This document shows positions 10,050-21,564 of a DNA stretch of 64,000 nt, one piece after another. Below the pieces are notes generated by a model. It was given only the letters and a program-made list of their open reading frames with translations, was not told the DNA's origin and did no database searches. Origin of the DNA: Ochotona curzoniae (Eukaryota > Chordata > Mammalia > Lagomorpha > Ochotonidae); the NCBI RefSeq assembly GCF_017591425.1, contig NW_024466399.1:2046001-2110000 (forward strand). The letters are read 5' to 3'. A program made the translations under genes and the position numbers. Each line of letters opens with the position of its first letter. Position 1 is the stretch's first letter.

Positions 10050-11905
10050 TTCTGGCATTCACCTGAGAGATCATGTTGCTGATTGGGCATGGGCACAGGG
10101 CGCCTTGCCCATTGGTCTTCTAGTTGCATTTTCCTAAGAAGAGGTCAACAGCCTCATATTCGAAGTTGGATGTTGAGACCTTACCTTACATATTGTGTTG
10201 GTTGACAAAAGTATTTTGAAAGCAGAAGTGTGGCTGTACAAAAACAATTTGAAGGCAACTCTTTCAAAGTAGTAATCCAGAGAATTTTCTGTATCACTGA
10301 GACTCCAACTGCAATTTCACAACTAGAAATGTTACCACCACACTCTGAAAGGCTTAATGTAATGCGGGAGCGTGGCATCTCTATGGGTTAGCATAGAATT
10401 TACCCACTCTTTTTTTTTCTGTCTGAAGAAAATCTCTATTGTGCAAGGCTGAGACTTGGGAGAATAGATGCAATATGTAGATAAATTTCTTGTATGATTT
10501 ACACACACAGAGACACTGCATATAATTTAGGGCACTCAAATATATTTGAAAACAGATATTCTTGCAATCCAGTTATCCTCCAACAGAGCCAGCATCTCTG
10601 GTGTGTCATTGTTTCTTTAAGAGCAAAGAGGACTGGATGGCTAGAAGAGATTTGGGGGCTCCCATTCACCCCCTACTCCGTGTTCTTTGCCATGAGAGTC
10701 TACACGGGTATGTCGGCACACGTGTCTGGTGAGCTTCTGGGTAAGAAAAGGAGACTTCGCAATTTAACAGGCAACCCAAGCCAGAGTAATTTTTATTTGC
10801 AGTGACATTCCACTTTTGATGTATCTCTGAGTCTGAATAATGTGGAAACAGTGAGTAACCCAGGCAAAAGAATCCTCTCAGTGAACAGGAGAGTACTGGA
10901 TTGGTAAGAGAGGGGCCTCATAAGATTTTCCTATTTGCCTTTAAAGAAAGAATCTCTATAAATACAGAAAGGTATAGCTCTCCAGATGTTTTGAAACAAT
11001 TGGTAATGTATTAAAAATGTAAGCTACTGTTTTTGGTCTTTGAATTGGGAAATAAAATGACTTCTGATTGTTTCTGAAGCTGCAACAGGATCGACATATG
11101 TTTTCAATGACTGTGGTCCAACAGGCATTAAGTTCTAACTCTAAATTATTTGTTACAAATGGAAAATGAGTTGTCTGAGTGAGGTAGAAAGAAATCTGTG
11201 TCATCGTGTTCCTGAAATTTCAGACTTGGATTTGTACACTGAAGTTCTCAGGTTTTCTTACTAAGATTTCTAGTTTTGTCTCAATGTCTGAAAAAGTCCC
11301 AAGGTCTAGGAATGTGTTCTGGAAAGAGGTGGGTAAAGGGGGCCAGTGGGGGCCACCTAGAGTGTGACAGTGCCTGCAAAGAAAGGGCATTAAATTGTGG
11401 GAATGTCAACCACAGCCTCCGGCTTTAAACCTAGGGTTGTGCCCCATCAGAAAGACAAAGGCAGTGAGTGCAGTTTACTTCTGCTCCAATAAACCTAGAG
11501 CCTCATCATCCACTGCATTTGATGCAATTGTGGAGCTCAGAGATTGTGCAGGTGTACTCTGACTTGGTGCTTAGAACAGCTAAGATGGGGTATCTCAATG
11601 TGCTCACCAAGTTATTTCATTCTGTCACTAACTTAAGATGCGTTCCTTTGTTCCTCCCCATGAATCCCTGTTCGGAAGTTGTCATGTTAAGTGCATTTGC
11701 CTGAAGAATATTTTGATCCTAAGGGACCAAGGAATAAAAATTCTAATGAAAACAAATGAAAGCAAAAGTTACATTTTTTTTTAAAAAAAGTATTACATAA
11801 ATCTTCAGTTTCAAGTATGTTTTAGGTGACCAGCAAAATTGTTTCTATTTTTTTCTCATTTCCCCAAATACACTTATGTGTCAATCATCTTTATCCACAA
11901 GGAGA
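10050..11905. other. Unique non-coding sequence
   Basis: About 1.9 kb without a recognised repeat or gene. A 103-codon plus-strand frame (10494-10805) has no family signature. Nothing here supports a feature. Confidence 0.4.
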
Positions 11906-11908
11906 GGA

Positions 11909-11917
11909 TGTGTGTGT

Positions 11918-11971
<54 letters not shown>
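11909..11971. repeat. (TG)n microsatellite
   Basis: About 31 TG units with one TA interruption near 11921. Confidence 0.98.
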
Positions 11972-11973
<2 letters not shown>

Positions 11974-11974
11974 A

Positions 11975-12475
11975 CATGGATTTAAGGGATTTAAGAGAAA
12001 GATGAAATAAGGGCTATCTTGGTTGGTTAGCATGAAATCTATAAAAGGCCAGGGCAAATTAGAATCAAATTTGAAAGAATTTATATCATTTTTCCAATTA
12101 CATAAAAATCTAAAACAGATCCATCTACTTTGTGGATTCGGTTTTCCTATGGTCGAGATGCAAGTTAGCGCTTTGGAGTAAAGGCTGAGGAAATCTTGAA
12201 ACAATCTGATGAGGTTTCCTGCCTGGGATACACCCAGCCTACCCAACTCCCAGCACTTATGGTGTTTCCATTAGAGACACAGACTGTCTGGAGCAAATGA
12301 CTTTACCAGGGATATTTGTCTCTGGGCGGTGTGGCTCGGCTGTGGCTTGGCAAATGCCGGTCCCTTGCAGGTGCCTGTGGCTTCAGGGAGCCCTACACTG
12401 CTTATTCTATGTGTGCAGCAGGCACACTCCCAGCTACATTTTCACGTACAGATAGATATATAAGAACCTTCACCT
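11975..12475. other. Unique non-coding sequence
   Basis: No element recognised with confidence. The 5' stretch 'gggcggtgtggctcggctgt' near 12325 resembles a SINE head but the resemblance does not continue. Confidence 0.35.
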
Positions 12476-12476
12476 A

Positions 12477-12570
12477 CACACATGTACTGTTACACATGAA
12501 CATCACACATGTGAACTGTTACATCACACATGTACTGTTACATATGACACATATGAACATCAATATCCTC
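12477..12570. repeat. Degenerate CACATGTACTGTTACA tandem repeat
   Basis: 'cacatgtactgttacacatg', 'cacatgtgaactgttacat' and 'cacatgtactgttacatatg' are three imperfect copies separated by 'aacatca'-type spacers. It looks like an old minisatellite. Confidence 0.75.
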
Positions 12571-12574
12571 CACA

Positions 12575-13340
12575 CAATCGCATAACGCAAACATGTACAT
12601 AGATACACACGTACCCACCCTTGCCTTGCTTCTTACTACAATTCATCAGTCTGCAGATCCAGTGTCTCTTTTTTCCAGTTATGCCGTTTGTGGAATGTTC
12701 TGGAGAGTTTTGATTGTTGTTTATATAAACAGCTGAAGGACTGCCCCCACTCAAAGAGGGGCGGAGAGCTCGAGTAGCCCTTCAACTCGGCCCAGGATAG
12801 CCCTTGGATCTTTGGTGGGCAGAGACACTACTGGTGATGCCAAAACAGAAGTTTGCAAGCAAGGCAGGTGGAAGGATGAGGGTGGAGGTGAGGGGAGAGA
12901 AACCAGAAAACATTTTTACATCTCATTACGGTCCTGATCTAATGAACTCGAGTCTTCCACACTAGTCTTCCTCTCTGTCCCATGGGCATGTTTAGCCTGC
13001 CCATTTACCATGTGGTCAGTGTGGTTTCCTTACTTCTTAGATTTCCATTTTTGCTTTTGGACCCTAGCTTTTTCTGCATTGCTTGCTGTTTCTTAGGAAG
13101 GAGAAATCTTTTACATTGTTTTGTCAATTGTTTGCTTTTCTCTAGACTCACAAGTGCTCCAGCTTTGCTTCTTTCCCATCCTCTGTGGTCTGTGCGTAGC
13201 ACGAAGGGCAGGCACAGCGTCCAGGGTCTGCCCATGAGGCTAGTTCAGAGGTGACCTTCAGAGCCTTCAGAAAGGGCTCCTTGCCAGGTGTCTGAAGAAC
13301 AAGAAGTACTGACTTGGAGAGGGTGACTGCAGTGGTGGGG
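12575..13340. other. Unique non-coding sequence
   Basis: No recognised element. A 124-codon minus-strand frame (13148-13522) runs into the following SINE and is not considered coding. Confidence 0.4.
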
Positions 13341-13371
13341 TTAGGGTGGATCAGAGATCGGAGAGGCCAGG

Positions 13372-13640
13372 CAAGCATGAGCAAAGAAAACCTTCCATCT
13401 GCTGGATCACTCTCTAACTGGCCATGATGGGGGCAGGGGCTCTGGGCCAGGTCAGAGCTAGGAGCTACATGGATGCAAAGGGCCCAAGCACCTGGGCCAT
13501 CTTCTGCTGTTTTCCCAGGCATGTTTGCAGGGAGCTAGATTATAAGCAGAGCAGCCAGGACTTGAAATGGCCCTTTGACAAGAGAGGCCAGCCGTGGGGA
13601 TGCAGTTTAACCTGCTCTACACTATGCTGGCCCCCAGCCC
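13372..13640 (-). mobile_element. CSINE, minus strand (source of a copied 67-bp block)
   Basis: 'accttccatctgctggatc', 'ctgggccaggtcagagctag', 'gggcccaagcacctgggcc', 'gctgttttcccaggcatg', 'gagcagccaggacttgaaa' and 'ctgctctacactatgctgg' make a standard minus-strand CSINE. Positions 13400-13466 reappear at 14453-14525. Confidence 0.82.
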
Positions 13641-13644
13641 ATGG

Positions 13645-14040
13645 GTTTAATGCTACAGGGATTTGTCTTTTGTGAAAATCTCCGCCTTTTCATTCCATTC
13701 AGCCATGGTGTTAGTTAGGTTACCCACATCCACCTGTGGCCTCACTCACTTGTGCTGTGCATACCTCCTACATGGCGAGAGTGCTTAGAGGGTGATCTTT
13801 GTGGAAAAGCAGGTCGGGTTGGGTGGTGAGGGCTCAGGGATGGGTGGTGAAGTGTGTTGAGCTGATATTGCTGTGCTGCGAAGGAGACTGGGGACCCGAG
13901 TCCTTGTGACTTCTTCTGGAACCCAGCCCCTTTTGATGCCTGAATGAGGGTGAGAACCTGGGCTCTGCGGTGCAGTGTGGCCGCCGCCATGCTACCAGGA
14001 GAAGGGCATTGATGGAGATGAAAGGAAAAGCACAGTATTG
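13645..14040. other. Unique non-coding sequence
   Basis: No element recognised. Overlapping frames of 74-117 codons on the minus strand have no signature. Confidence 0.35.
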
Positions 14041-14044
14041 GTGA

Positions 14045-14278
14045 CTGTTCTTCCTCACAGAGGGACAGAGAACAAGTTCCCATCCACTGGTTCACACTCC
14101 AAATGCTGGCTGGGGTCTGGGTGGGCTGGAACCAAAGCCAGGGTTTGGATACACAATTGAGGCCTCCTACATGGGTGGCAGGGACACAGCTACTTGAGCC
14201 ACCACCTGCTGCTGCACCTAGTGTGTGTTAGCGGGAAGCTGGAAGTGAAGCTGGGGTTTGAAACCTATTAGCATCTTT
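14045..14278 (-). mobile_element. Old CSINE, minus strand
   Basis: 'gagggacagagaacaag', 'cccatccactggttcacac', 'ctacatgggtggcagggac', 'tgagccaccacctgctgctg', 'gtgttagcgggaagctgg' and 'gggtttgaaacctattagc' follow the older CSINE order. Confidence 0.78.
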
Positions 14279-14452
14279 ATTGCTTTGTCATACACCTATG
14301 TTCCTTCCACCCCCACAGTCCCTTCTTTCTAATTCAACAGGCCTGATAAATGGTCTCCTCTCAGGACATGGGGAGCCATGGATTCCCAATACTATACTCA
14401 ACATGCTCCTAATGGTGGCTGGGACCCCAATGTCAATTTTCCAAATCCATGC

Positions 14453-14525
14453 TGCTGGATCACTCTCTAACTGGCCATGATGGGGGCGGGGGCGGGGGCT
14501 CTGGGCCAGGTCAGAGCTAGGAGCT
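14453..14525 (-). repeat. Templated copy of 13400-13466
   Basis: Same 67-bp SINE block as at 13400-13466, except one extra six-base GGGGGC-type unit and an A-to-G change in the G-rich run. Flanking DNA on both sides is not SINE. Both copies share changes away from the SINE consensus (gatcactctctaactggcc), so this is a local copy and not a separate insertion. Confidence 0.85.
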
Positions 14526-14529
14526 CTGC

Positions 14530-16080
14530 ATCTTGTATTGCTTGTGTGTATCCCAGGCAACTCGTTTCCTGCTTCTTAGGGTTGTTGCTTCATTTATATT
14601 TTTATTTTTTTAATTATCTAATCTTCCGGGATCACCTCAACCCAGCATGTTCCACTCAGTCCAAACATGAAAGCACGGTTCTGTATTGTGCATGGTGGCA
14701 CTTGGAGGCCCTTAGTCCCTTGAGGTTTATATTTTTCCTCCAGCATTGTGGAATTCCGGGAATGTTTCTGGAGGGCTCCCGAAATGGAAGAAGTGTGCTC
14801 ACATGCTTCATATAGCTTGAAAGAAACGTGGGTTTAAGCAGAGGAGGCCTAAACAGCTGCCCGTACTTTCCAATGCACTCCGGTTTCCATGAAAGCCAAA
14901 CAGCATTCACAAAGAAGGGAGCGGCACGATATAATAGGCATGTCGCTGACGCACTGGCTTTCATTAGATCTAGGACACCTAGCCAGGTGCTCATTTATAG
15001 GGCTGTTTGAGACTAATTGCTGGGGCTTTGGGCCAATCCATGTGATCATGAGGAAGTTCCTAAGAAATGTGTGCTGTGTGGAGGTTGCTAGCTCTCCAGC
15101 TTTAGGGACGTATGGTCCAGAACAGGAGACACTCAGGCACTCATCGTGGAACCATCATGACTTTAAGTCTTCCCTCACATGGGGCTCTCTGCGTTAAATG
15201 TGGCTTGGCATCAGAGTTCTTCATAACAGGGCATGGAGAGCAGGTTCATGAAAGAGGCCTGGGTTGGGTGAGGCAGGAGGCATTGACATTTGATTTCAAG
15301 TCTTGACCAGGTGACAGATGGTAGTCTCATGGCAGGGACCCTGAAGCTTACAAGAAGAGCAAGGAAGTTCCTAAGAAAACAAAACTCCAGAGAAGAACAC
15401 ATGCCAGAATCAGCCTTTCATATGCTCCTGACACTTGCTCCTTGATGCTTGTCAAGGAGCAAGTGTCAGGTTTTCTGGGTTTCTGGAATGAATCTGCTGC
15501 CTTAGAGCTATCAACAGAAGGAGGGAGAAAGAGAGGAGAAAGTCGAGACTTCCTTACTGCATCTGTGAATGAAAGGAGAAGGGGCAGGGATGTTGACTCC
15601 AATTTTATGATTGTGTAAGGTTTTCGAGAAGCCTGCATCATTGAGGGGCAGGAAGAAATGAGTTCCAGGAAGGCATGGAAGGAAACAGTCATTTGATGAC
15701 CAGGTGAGAACACAGCTGGCCCACAGCTTCCCCATCTACACTTGTTGTTCTAGGCATGTCCCTAAGGAATTCTGAAATCGCTATTAGCCATCTGAGTCAT
15801 GTACAGCAAGGGCACCTGTTACGTGCAGTGCAAGAAAACCACTATAGACAAGTCTAACCTTAGAGAGAGGGTGGCAACGTGAAAGTGTGGTGAAAAATAG
15901 GGCACTGTGCCAATGATCACCAGAGCAGGGACCTCTGCTCCAACTCTCTCCCTCAGCAGTGTGGCCATGCCAGCAGTGTGGCTGCTGTGCCCAGGTTGGT
16001 GGGAGGCGGCAGGCAGTCCTGAGTCACTTCTACTTTGTTTTGGTTGAATTTCCCTTATACTCACAAGTTACTGTTTGTTT
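14530..16080. other. Unique non-coding sequence with a perfect hairpin
   Basis: No SINE or other named repeat. It holds the 19-bp perfect inverted repeat listed separately. Frames of 102-121 codons on both strands have no family signature. Confidence 0.4.
15427..15470. repeat. Perfect 19-bp inverted repeat, 6-nt loop
   Basis: Left arm cctgacacttgctccttga (15427-15445), loop tgcttg, right arm the exact reverse complement (15452-15470). No mismatch. It is not within a recognised transposon. It is too short for a typical microRNA precursor and more like a fold-back template-switch product. Confidence 0.97.
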
Positions 16081-16084
16081 TTCA

Positions 16085-16290
16085 AATATTTGAAAAGCAG
16101 AATTACAAAGGGGCATGGAGAGAGCAAGTGAGCATTTTGTGCAGGCCTCTCCACGAGTACAGGGGTCCAAGGAGTTTGACCATCTTCGGCTGTTTTGCCA
16201 GACACATCAGCAGGTACATGGATCAGAAGTAGAGCAGCTGAGAGTGGTACCCATACGGGATGGTGGCATTGTAGGCAGTGTTACACATGT
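16085..16290 (-). mobile_element. CSINE, minus strand, internally deleted
   Basis: 'aatatttgaaaagcagaatt' tail side, then 'aggggtccaaggagtttgac', 'catcttcggctgttttgcca' and 'gagagtggtacccatacggg'. The expected 'ggttcactccccaaatggc' to 'ccaggagcc' middle is missing or scrambled, a loss of roughly 100 bp. Confidence 0.65.
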
Positions 16291-16299
16291 TTCTTTAAG

Positions 16300-19200
16300 C
16301 TGCAGAATATTGTTTCAAAGGGGCTAGTCCCTCCTTTGCTGTGACTGGCTGATGTGTTTAATTTGGGAAGTCTCCTGTTATCCATGCTATTTGTAAGAAT
16401 CAGCACGCTAGTTTTTCTTCCCCAATTTTAATCCAGAGCTTACAGCTGCTGATGGAATGAATCATGGTAGGATGAGGTGTGGATCTAAGATGTCAAGCAA
16501 ATTGCAGGAGGTTAAAGTATAATGCAGTTTGAGGGTCAAGGACAAGAAGGAATCTGGAACACTTTGCTGTAGTTATGGTCTGCAATTAGGATTGCAATGA
16601 GGATGTGCAGAGATGGCAGCGGCATGGGGAGGCCATAGGCTTCAATCATCTCAAACGGGCTGGGTGCACATGGAACGAGCAGAAAACATGTGCTGATGTT
16701 TTTGATAGAACTGCTAAACAAATAAGCAAGACACTTTGAAATTATTATTAAATGGTCTTCTTTGCTTTCTAGATTTTAAGAAAGTATAAGAAATCCAATT
16801 AGTGCTTTTCCTTTTTTTCTTTCCCTAAGAAAATCTTCTCTTTGCCTTTTGGAGTCTCATATGTCATTGTGACGTGATGGGTCCGAGTCGGTCCCTGTTA
16901 AGTCATCTCACGCTCACTGGGTTCTGGGATGGGCCTGGCATTCTGGGGCTTCTGATGCACTCAAGTGTGAAACCCACAGATTTGGATGATCTTTTTCTGG
17001 TTTTTTTTTTTTAGCCCGCGGGGTGAAGTCAGGTACCCCAGTGTCATAGCAGTTGGATTAAATGTGTGGATCAGCAATGCCCAACATGGAATCATTGAAA
17101 ACTGGCAAGAAACCCAAGCTCTGTCCCTGATTCAGTAACTTGGGGTGGAGAACTGACAATCCAGCTAATCCATCCTGCCATGGATTATGATGCGTACCAA
17201 CATCTGAGACCCAGAGTTCTAGAATGCTGCTCCTCCAATCCCAGGCACATGAGAATCCCCCGAGGACCTTGGGAAAAGGCGCTGTTTATTCTGTAGGTCT
17301 GGGCTGAGACTTGAGCTGCTGCTCTTAAAGGTGCTACCGTTGCTGGGGATCCACAGGCTACCCCGAGAGCAACCAGGTTCTGGGGGATTACGGCCACTGC
17401 AAGTATATGTCTCCTGCTGCAAGTGGACAAGGCATCATTGTGAATAAAATGCCATTCCGCTCTGGAGACAGAGTGTCTGGAGATCCCGTGTCTCCCTCCA
17501 ACCTTATCCGTAATTGCCACTGAGGCAGATGAACATACATGGTGCGATCAGCAGCAGCTTCTGTTCACACAAGAAGCTCGGATCAGGCTGTCCTCAGCTC
17601 TGCCCACTGACAGCTGCCTTTTCCTTGCCCCGTCACCCAGCTCTTCTCATTTCTAGAGCCTCATTCTTCCTTTCAGAGGACAGCCGAATCTTTTCAACCA
17701 ACCAAACCCAACCTCTCACTCTCTCCTTCTCTTGTGCCTTCAAGAGGCTCTTGTCAGTCAGTTGCACATGTCAGTCCTTGTCTATGGGAGGTTTACAGCT
17801 GAGCAATAACTCTTCCTAGTGGACATGATCCAGGCTTTGGTCTTTGGCCTTCGGTAAGTCTCAGGAAACCAAGACTGTGAGGAAGTCAGGTGAATGGGAG
17901 AGTCACAAGGGGCACAGTTTCCAGCTGCAGGGATTCTAACAGATTTGCAAAACTCAAGTGTGATTTCAACGTCCCTTCAACCCTTGGACTTGTCCATGTC
18001 TCAGGGGCAGCTATGGCCAGCCCCTGCCTGGCTCCAGTGTTTGCTGGGATAATGAGGAAGCTGCTAATCCTAGCACATCTGCCCAAACCTTCTTGGAAGG
18101 ATCCCTGCCCATGTGCTGATTGCTCTGTGCTTATGGGCTTGGTAATGCAATAGAACTATGAGATTCTGAAACTTATCAATTCAGTCTGTTTTCTTGAAAG
18201 TACACATTAATACCATTAACAAAAGAGACTGAAACCTGTAAAAGGCTCATCCTTTTTCTTTTAAAAACATTTTTATTTATGTACCTATTTACTTAAGGAC
18301 AGCCAATATTTGCACAAGAGGATCAGAAGATAATACCAACAGGAAGATATCCAGGAAACAGATTTTTCTTCCCTCCCCACCTACATGAGAGTAAAGTTGG
18401 CATGGCAGGTTTTGAGAAGCTCAGCAAGCCAGAATGAGGGTTCCTCCCATTCACCCTCCGTGTCTTGTCTGCAATGCATTAGGGTCAGCCTTTCTGTGTG
18501 ACATTAGTCATCCTCCATGCTGTGACAAAAGGTGGCAGGCACGGGTTGTCAGTCCCTTCAACTCAACGGAAAATCTGACCTCCGCGAAGACAATGGATGG
18601 GGCCTCCGCAGCCATTCCTCACCTGTTCCACATATTTTCTGTAATGGGTCTATAAAATACCTCCCCCTCAGAGCTCCAGCGAAGATGAGAATTTGGTTTC
18701 ACAAGCAGAAAACATTCGAAGGCATGTCCAGCAGGCTTGAGTCCTTCCACGTTTGGATTTGTGAGGCTGTTTTGGAAACACGATATGGGGACATCCATGC
18801 GTTTGTCAATGCACGCTGTTCCATTGGTGGCTTATGGCTGGCATGTCATGTGGGGGCAATGGTGCTGACTGTGGAGCAATCTCTGAGAAGAATCTCAATC
18901 TTATGGGAATAGAATTTTTTTTTTTTCTGTTTTGCCCTAAGTGTTTCTCATTTTTACAAGCTGAAGTTCAGACCCAGACCAATGGTGGTGCCTCAGTTTT
19001 GGTACTCTCTCTGTGCCCCACCAGCTTCAGAGCTCTTTGCAGAGAGCACAGAATTGATCTTCCAGCAAGACATCCCCATAGAGCAGGCTGACCGTGCAAA
19101 CACAGCCCTGCCTGGAAGCAGCAGTGTAACTGGCTTACAGGAGGGACAGGCCTGGGACAGGCCACATAGGCCGCCCTAGTGGCCAGGTTTCACCCTTCTG

Positions 19201-19885
19201 ACCAGAGATCTTGTGGGTTTTTAGGGAGCTCAGCTTAGAACTTTCTGGGTTTTCTGGGGATGTTGAATCAGCATTGACCCTCTTGTCAAGCCCTGGGTCT
19301 GCTCCAAGACAGTCAGTTTTTCAACACATTTGTGCTGTACCCCAACCATAGCCCGCTATTTGAACAACACAAAAAGAAGCAACACAACAAAGAATATATG
19401 GTCCCCACCTTTCAAGAATCCTTAAGTGGACATTTTATCACCCTTGTCTTGCCCCACCCAGGGACCTCCACACCAGCCGAGGGAGCTTAAGTGAGTTCAC
19501 AAGCTAAATATAGACCTTCCAGAAAGGAAAGTGACTGTGCTGCCTGAAAGGGATTCTCCATTCTGGCTGAGCTAAGATAATAATATCTTATGACTGGCTA
19601 CATTTTAGCTTGCTCCTTCATTAGGTCAAGGTGAATCCTAAATCAGGGGCTACCAGCACAACGGGGCTGTGTGTCCACTCAAACGATCTTTGAGGATCCC
19701 TGGCTGCTCCCCGCTGTCCCCACCCTGGCTCAGATCCTTCTGTGTCTAGTGACCCGGCTCTTTGTAAAATGCTTTTCGTGGTCTAACCAGCATCTGTCTG
19801 AAGGTCATGACTGCTTTTCATTGTCTACTTCACGATGAGAGGAGAAGCTATGTAGCTCAGCCAGTTCTCAGGGTACTGCTGTGAT
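16300..19885. other. Repeat-poor unique sequence
   Basis: About 3.6 kb with no confident SINE, LTR or LINE, the longest such stretch in the window. Short poly-T runs at 17000 and 18915. Frames up to 126 codons (18532-18912) have no recognisable domain or splice context. Candidate for undetected regulatory or non-coding transcribed sequence. Confidence 0.45.
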
Positions 19886-19889
19886 GTGG

Positions 19890-20285
19890 ACATGGCATGT
19901 CCAACAACCACTCATGTGCTAGGAACTTGGTTCCCAGCCTGTGGTGATTCTAAGGTGGTGGCATCTTTAAGAGGTGGGACCAAGGGGGAAGAGGAAGTGA
20001 GATCGTTAGAGGCCTGCTGTCACAGGGGGCAGGTTGCTTCCCACCTATTAGATTGCTATTCGTGATCTGAGCTCCTCCCCTTGTCTTTTGCTTGCTTGCT
20101 TGCTCCGTTAAGTAGTCCTTCTGTGAGCTCCTTTTTGCTTTTCCAGGATGTCGTCATGTAGCCAGAGGAGCCTCACCAGGACCTGGTGACATGCCATGTG
20201 GACTCTCCAGTCACCAGGATGGTGAACCAAAATAAACCAAGCCCCGGGCACTCTATTGCAGCAACACGAAGCTGACTTGGGTGAA
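19890..20285 (+). mobile_element. ERVL-MaLR-type LTR
   Basis: 'aggaacttggttcccagcct', 'ggtggcatctttaagaggtg', 'gggaccaagggggaagagg', then near the 3' end 'ggtgaaccaaaataaacc' (polyadenylation signal AATAAA) and 'ttgcagcaacacgaagctga'. This is the standard order of a MaLR (MLT1/MST-like) LTR. It holds a short (TTGC)n run near 20087. No internal coding region is present, so it is a solitary LTR. Confidence 0.75.
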
Positions 20286-20454
20286 AACTTTGCAGAGTGC
20301 CATCTATTTGTGAAGTTGATGGTTCTGTGTTTTTCTGAGACACTTTCTTTTGGAATGGTAACCTAGGTTCTTTCCCCTTCAAACAGCATTGAAGGGGTGA
20401 TAGGCAGCTGGCACAGTGCCCAAGAAGCCATACGAGAGCCCTTGGCTTCAAGAA

Positions 20455-20790
20455 CTTGGTCTGCTTCTGCTCCTGCTAACAGGCGCTTGGGGAGACAACA
20501 GGTGATGGCTTAAGCCCTTGGGTTCCTGGCTCCTGCATGGGAGACCCGCTTGTTGCCCTAGGTTCCTGGTTTTAACCTCTCTCACCCCTAGTTTTTGCAG
20601 CAGTTGAGCAGTGAGTCAGAATTCTGGGATATACGCAAAAACAGTAAGAGTTGTTGAAGTTCAAATCCCTTGGCAGGGCTAGACCAAGTGATTTCACGCA
20701 TTTGTATGGCCGGCACGTAGGGCACTCACCATCTCTGCATGGAGGATGTCTCTTTACCTCTCTGATTTTCAAATAAACATGAAATTTAAA
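20455..20790 (+). mobile_element. CSINE, plus strand, interrupted
   Basis: 'ggtctgcttctgctcctgct', 'ggcttaagcccttgggttcc', 'ctcctgcatgggagacccgc' form the middle, and 'ctctctgattttcaaataaac' the tail. The segment between about 20590 and 20740 is foreign and matches the hAT-like fragment. Confidence 0.65.
20590..20740 (+). mobile_element. hAT-like fragment, copy 2, within a SINE
   Basis: 'cccttggcagggctagacca' and 'agtgatttcacgc', then 'tatggccggcacgtagggca' and 'ctcaccatctctgc', align with the fragment at 1690-1760. Its position inside a SINE suggests insertion after the SINE, or chance juxtaposition. Confidence 0.45.
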
Positions 20791-21174
20791 CAGAGAAGCT
20801 GCAGTGATGCACATTTCTGTATTTGCTCACCTCTGGACAGTCTTATGATCATGTTTCGTTTTGAGCTTAGGTAGTGAAGAGTGGCTGAGATTCCCAGCAG
20901 CGCCCACATTTTGTGCTGCTCTTCACGCTACAATGAGTGCCGCTCCTCTGACTCACAGCCACGTTTGAAGAGGCATTCCCTAGAAATAGCCTCTGCCCGA
21001 CGGCTCTCCAGGCTCGGCTGCTCCATCCTAGTCAGCCCCTGGTTATTCTAGGTAACAGGACTGCTTGCCTCCACACAGCAGTGATGACATGAGGCCCTGG
21101 AGGTAGAAGACAACGGACTGATCCTTGAGAACTAAGGTCCTGGGAATGTGAGAACGCTGTGTCAGCCAGAAAAA

Positions 21175-21262
21175 TTCTCAGGGTACTTGAAAAAGTTCGT
21201 GGAAAATGGGATGAAAATGTAAGCTTATTTGGGTTCATAAGAAAAGGCACCCAGGTATGCCT
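21175..21262 (+). mobile_element. Inverted-repeat (MITE-like) element fragment
   Basis: 'cttgaaaaagttcgtggaaa', 'atgggatgaaaatgtaagc' and 'ttatttgggttc' match the recurring element end. A SINE follows directly. Confidence 0.55.
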
Positions 21263-21267
21263 ATCAC

Positions 21268-21558
21268 TAAAGGCTCAATTAGCTAATCCTCCTCTTGCAA
21301 TTGCCAGCATCCCATATGAATGCCAGTTTGTGTCCTGGCTGTCCTACTTCCCCTCCAGCTCCCTGCTGTGGCCTGGGGAAGCAGCAGAAGATGGCCAAAA
21401 GCCTTGGGACTCTGCACTCACGTGGAGGACTCCTGGCTCCTGGCTCAGCTCTGGCCATTGCGGGCCATTTGAGGAGTGAACCCACGGATGGAAGCTCTTT
21501 TTCTCCATCTCTCTTTTTCTCCACAAAACTGCCTTTTACAATAAAAATAAATAAATGA
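21268..21558 (+). mobile_element. CSINE, plus strand
   Basis: 'ggctcaattagctaatcctc', 'cagcatcccatatgaatgcc', 'agctccctgctgtggcctgg' and the tail 'tgccttttacaataaaaat' are in order. The 3' part is shortened after 'gtggaggac'. Confidence 0.87.
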
Positions 21559-21564
21559 AAAATA

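Noticed and set aside
11760..11800. Poly-T/poly-A run as a processed pseudogene tail
   Set aside because: No upstream gene-like sequence or target-site duplication was found.
15427..15470. MicroRNA precursor
   Set aside because: A 19-bp stem with a 6-nt loop and no flanking paired stem is shorter than normal Drosha substrates. Kept as a hairpin, not an RNA gene.
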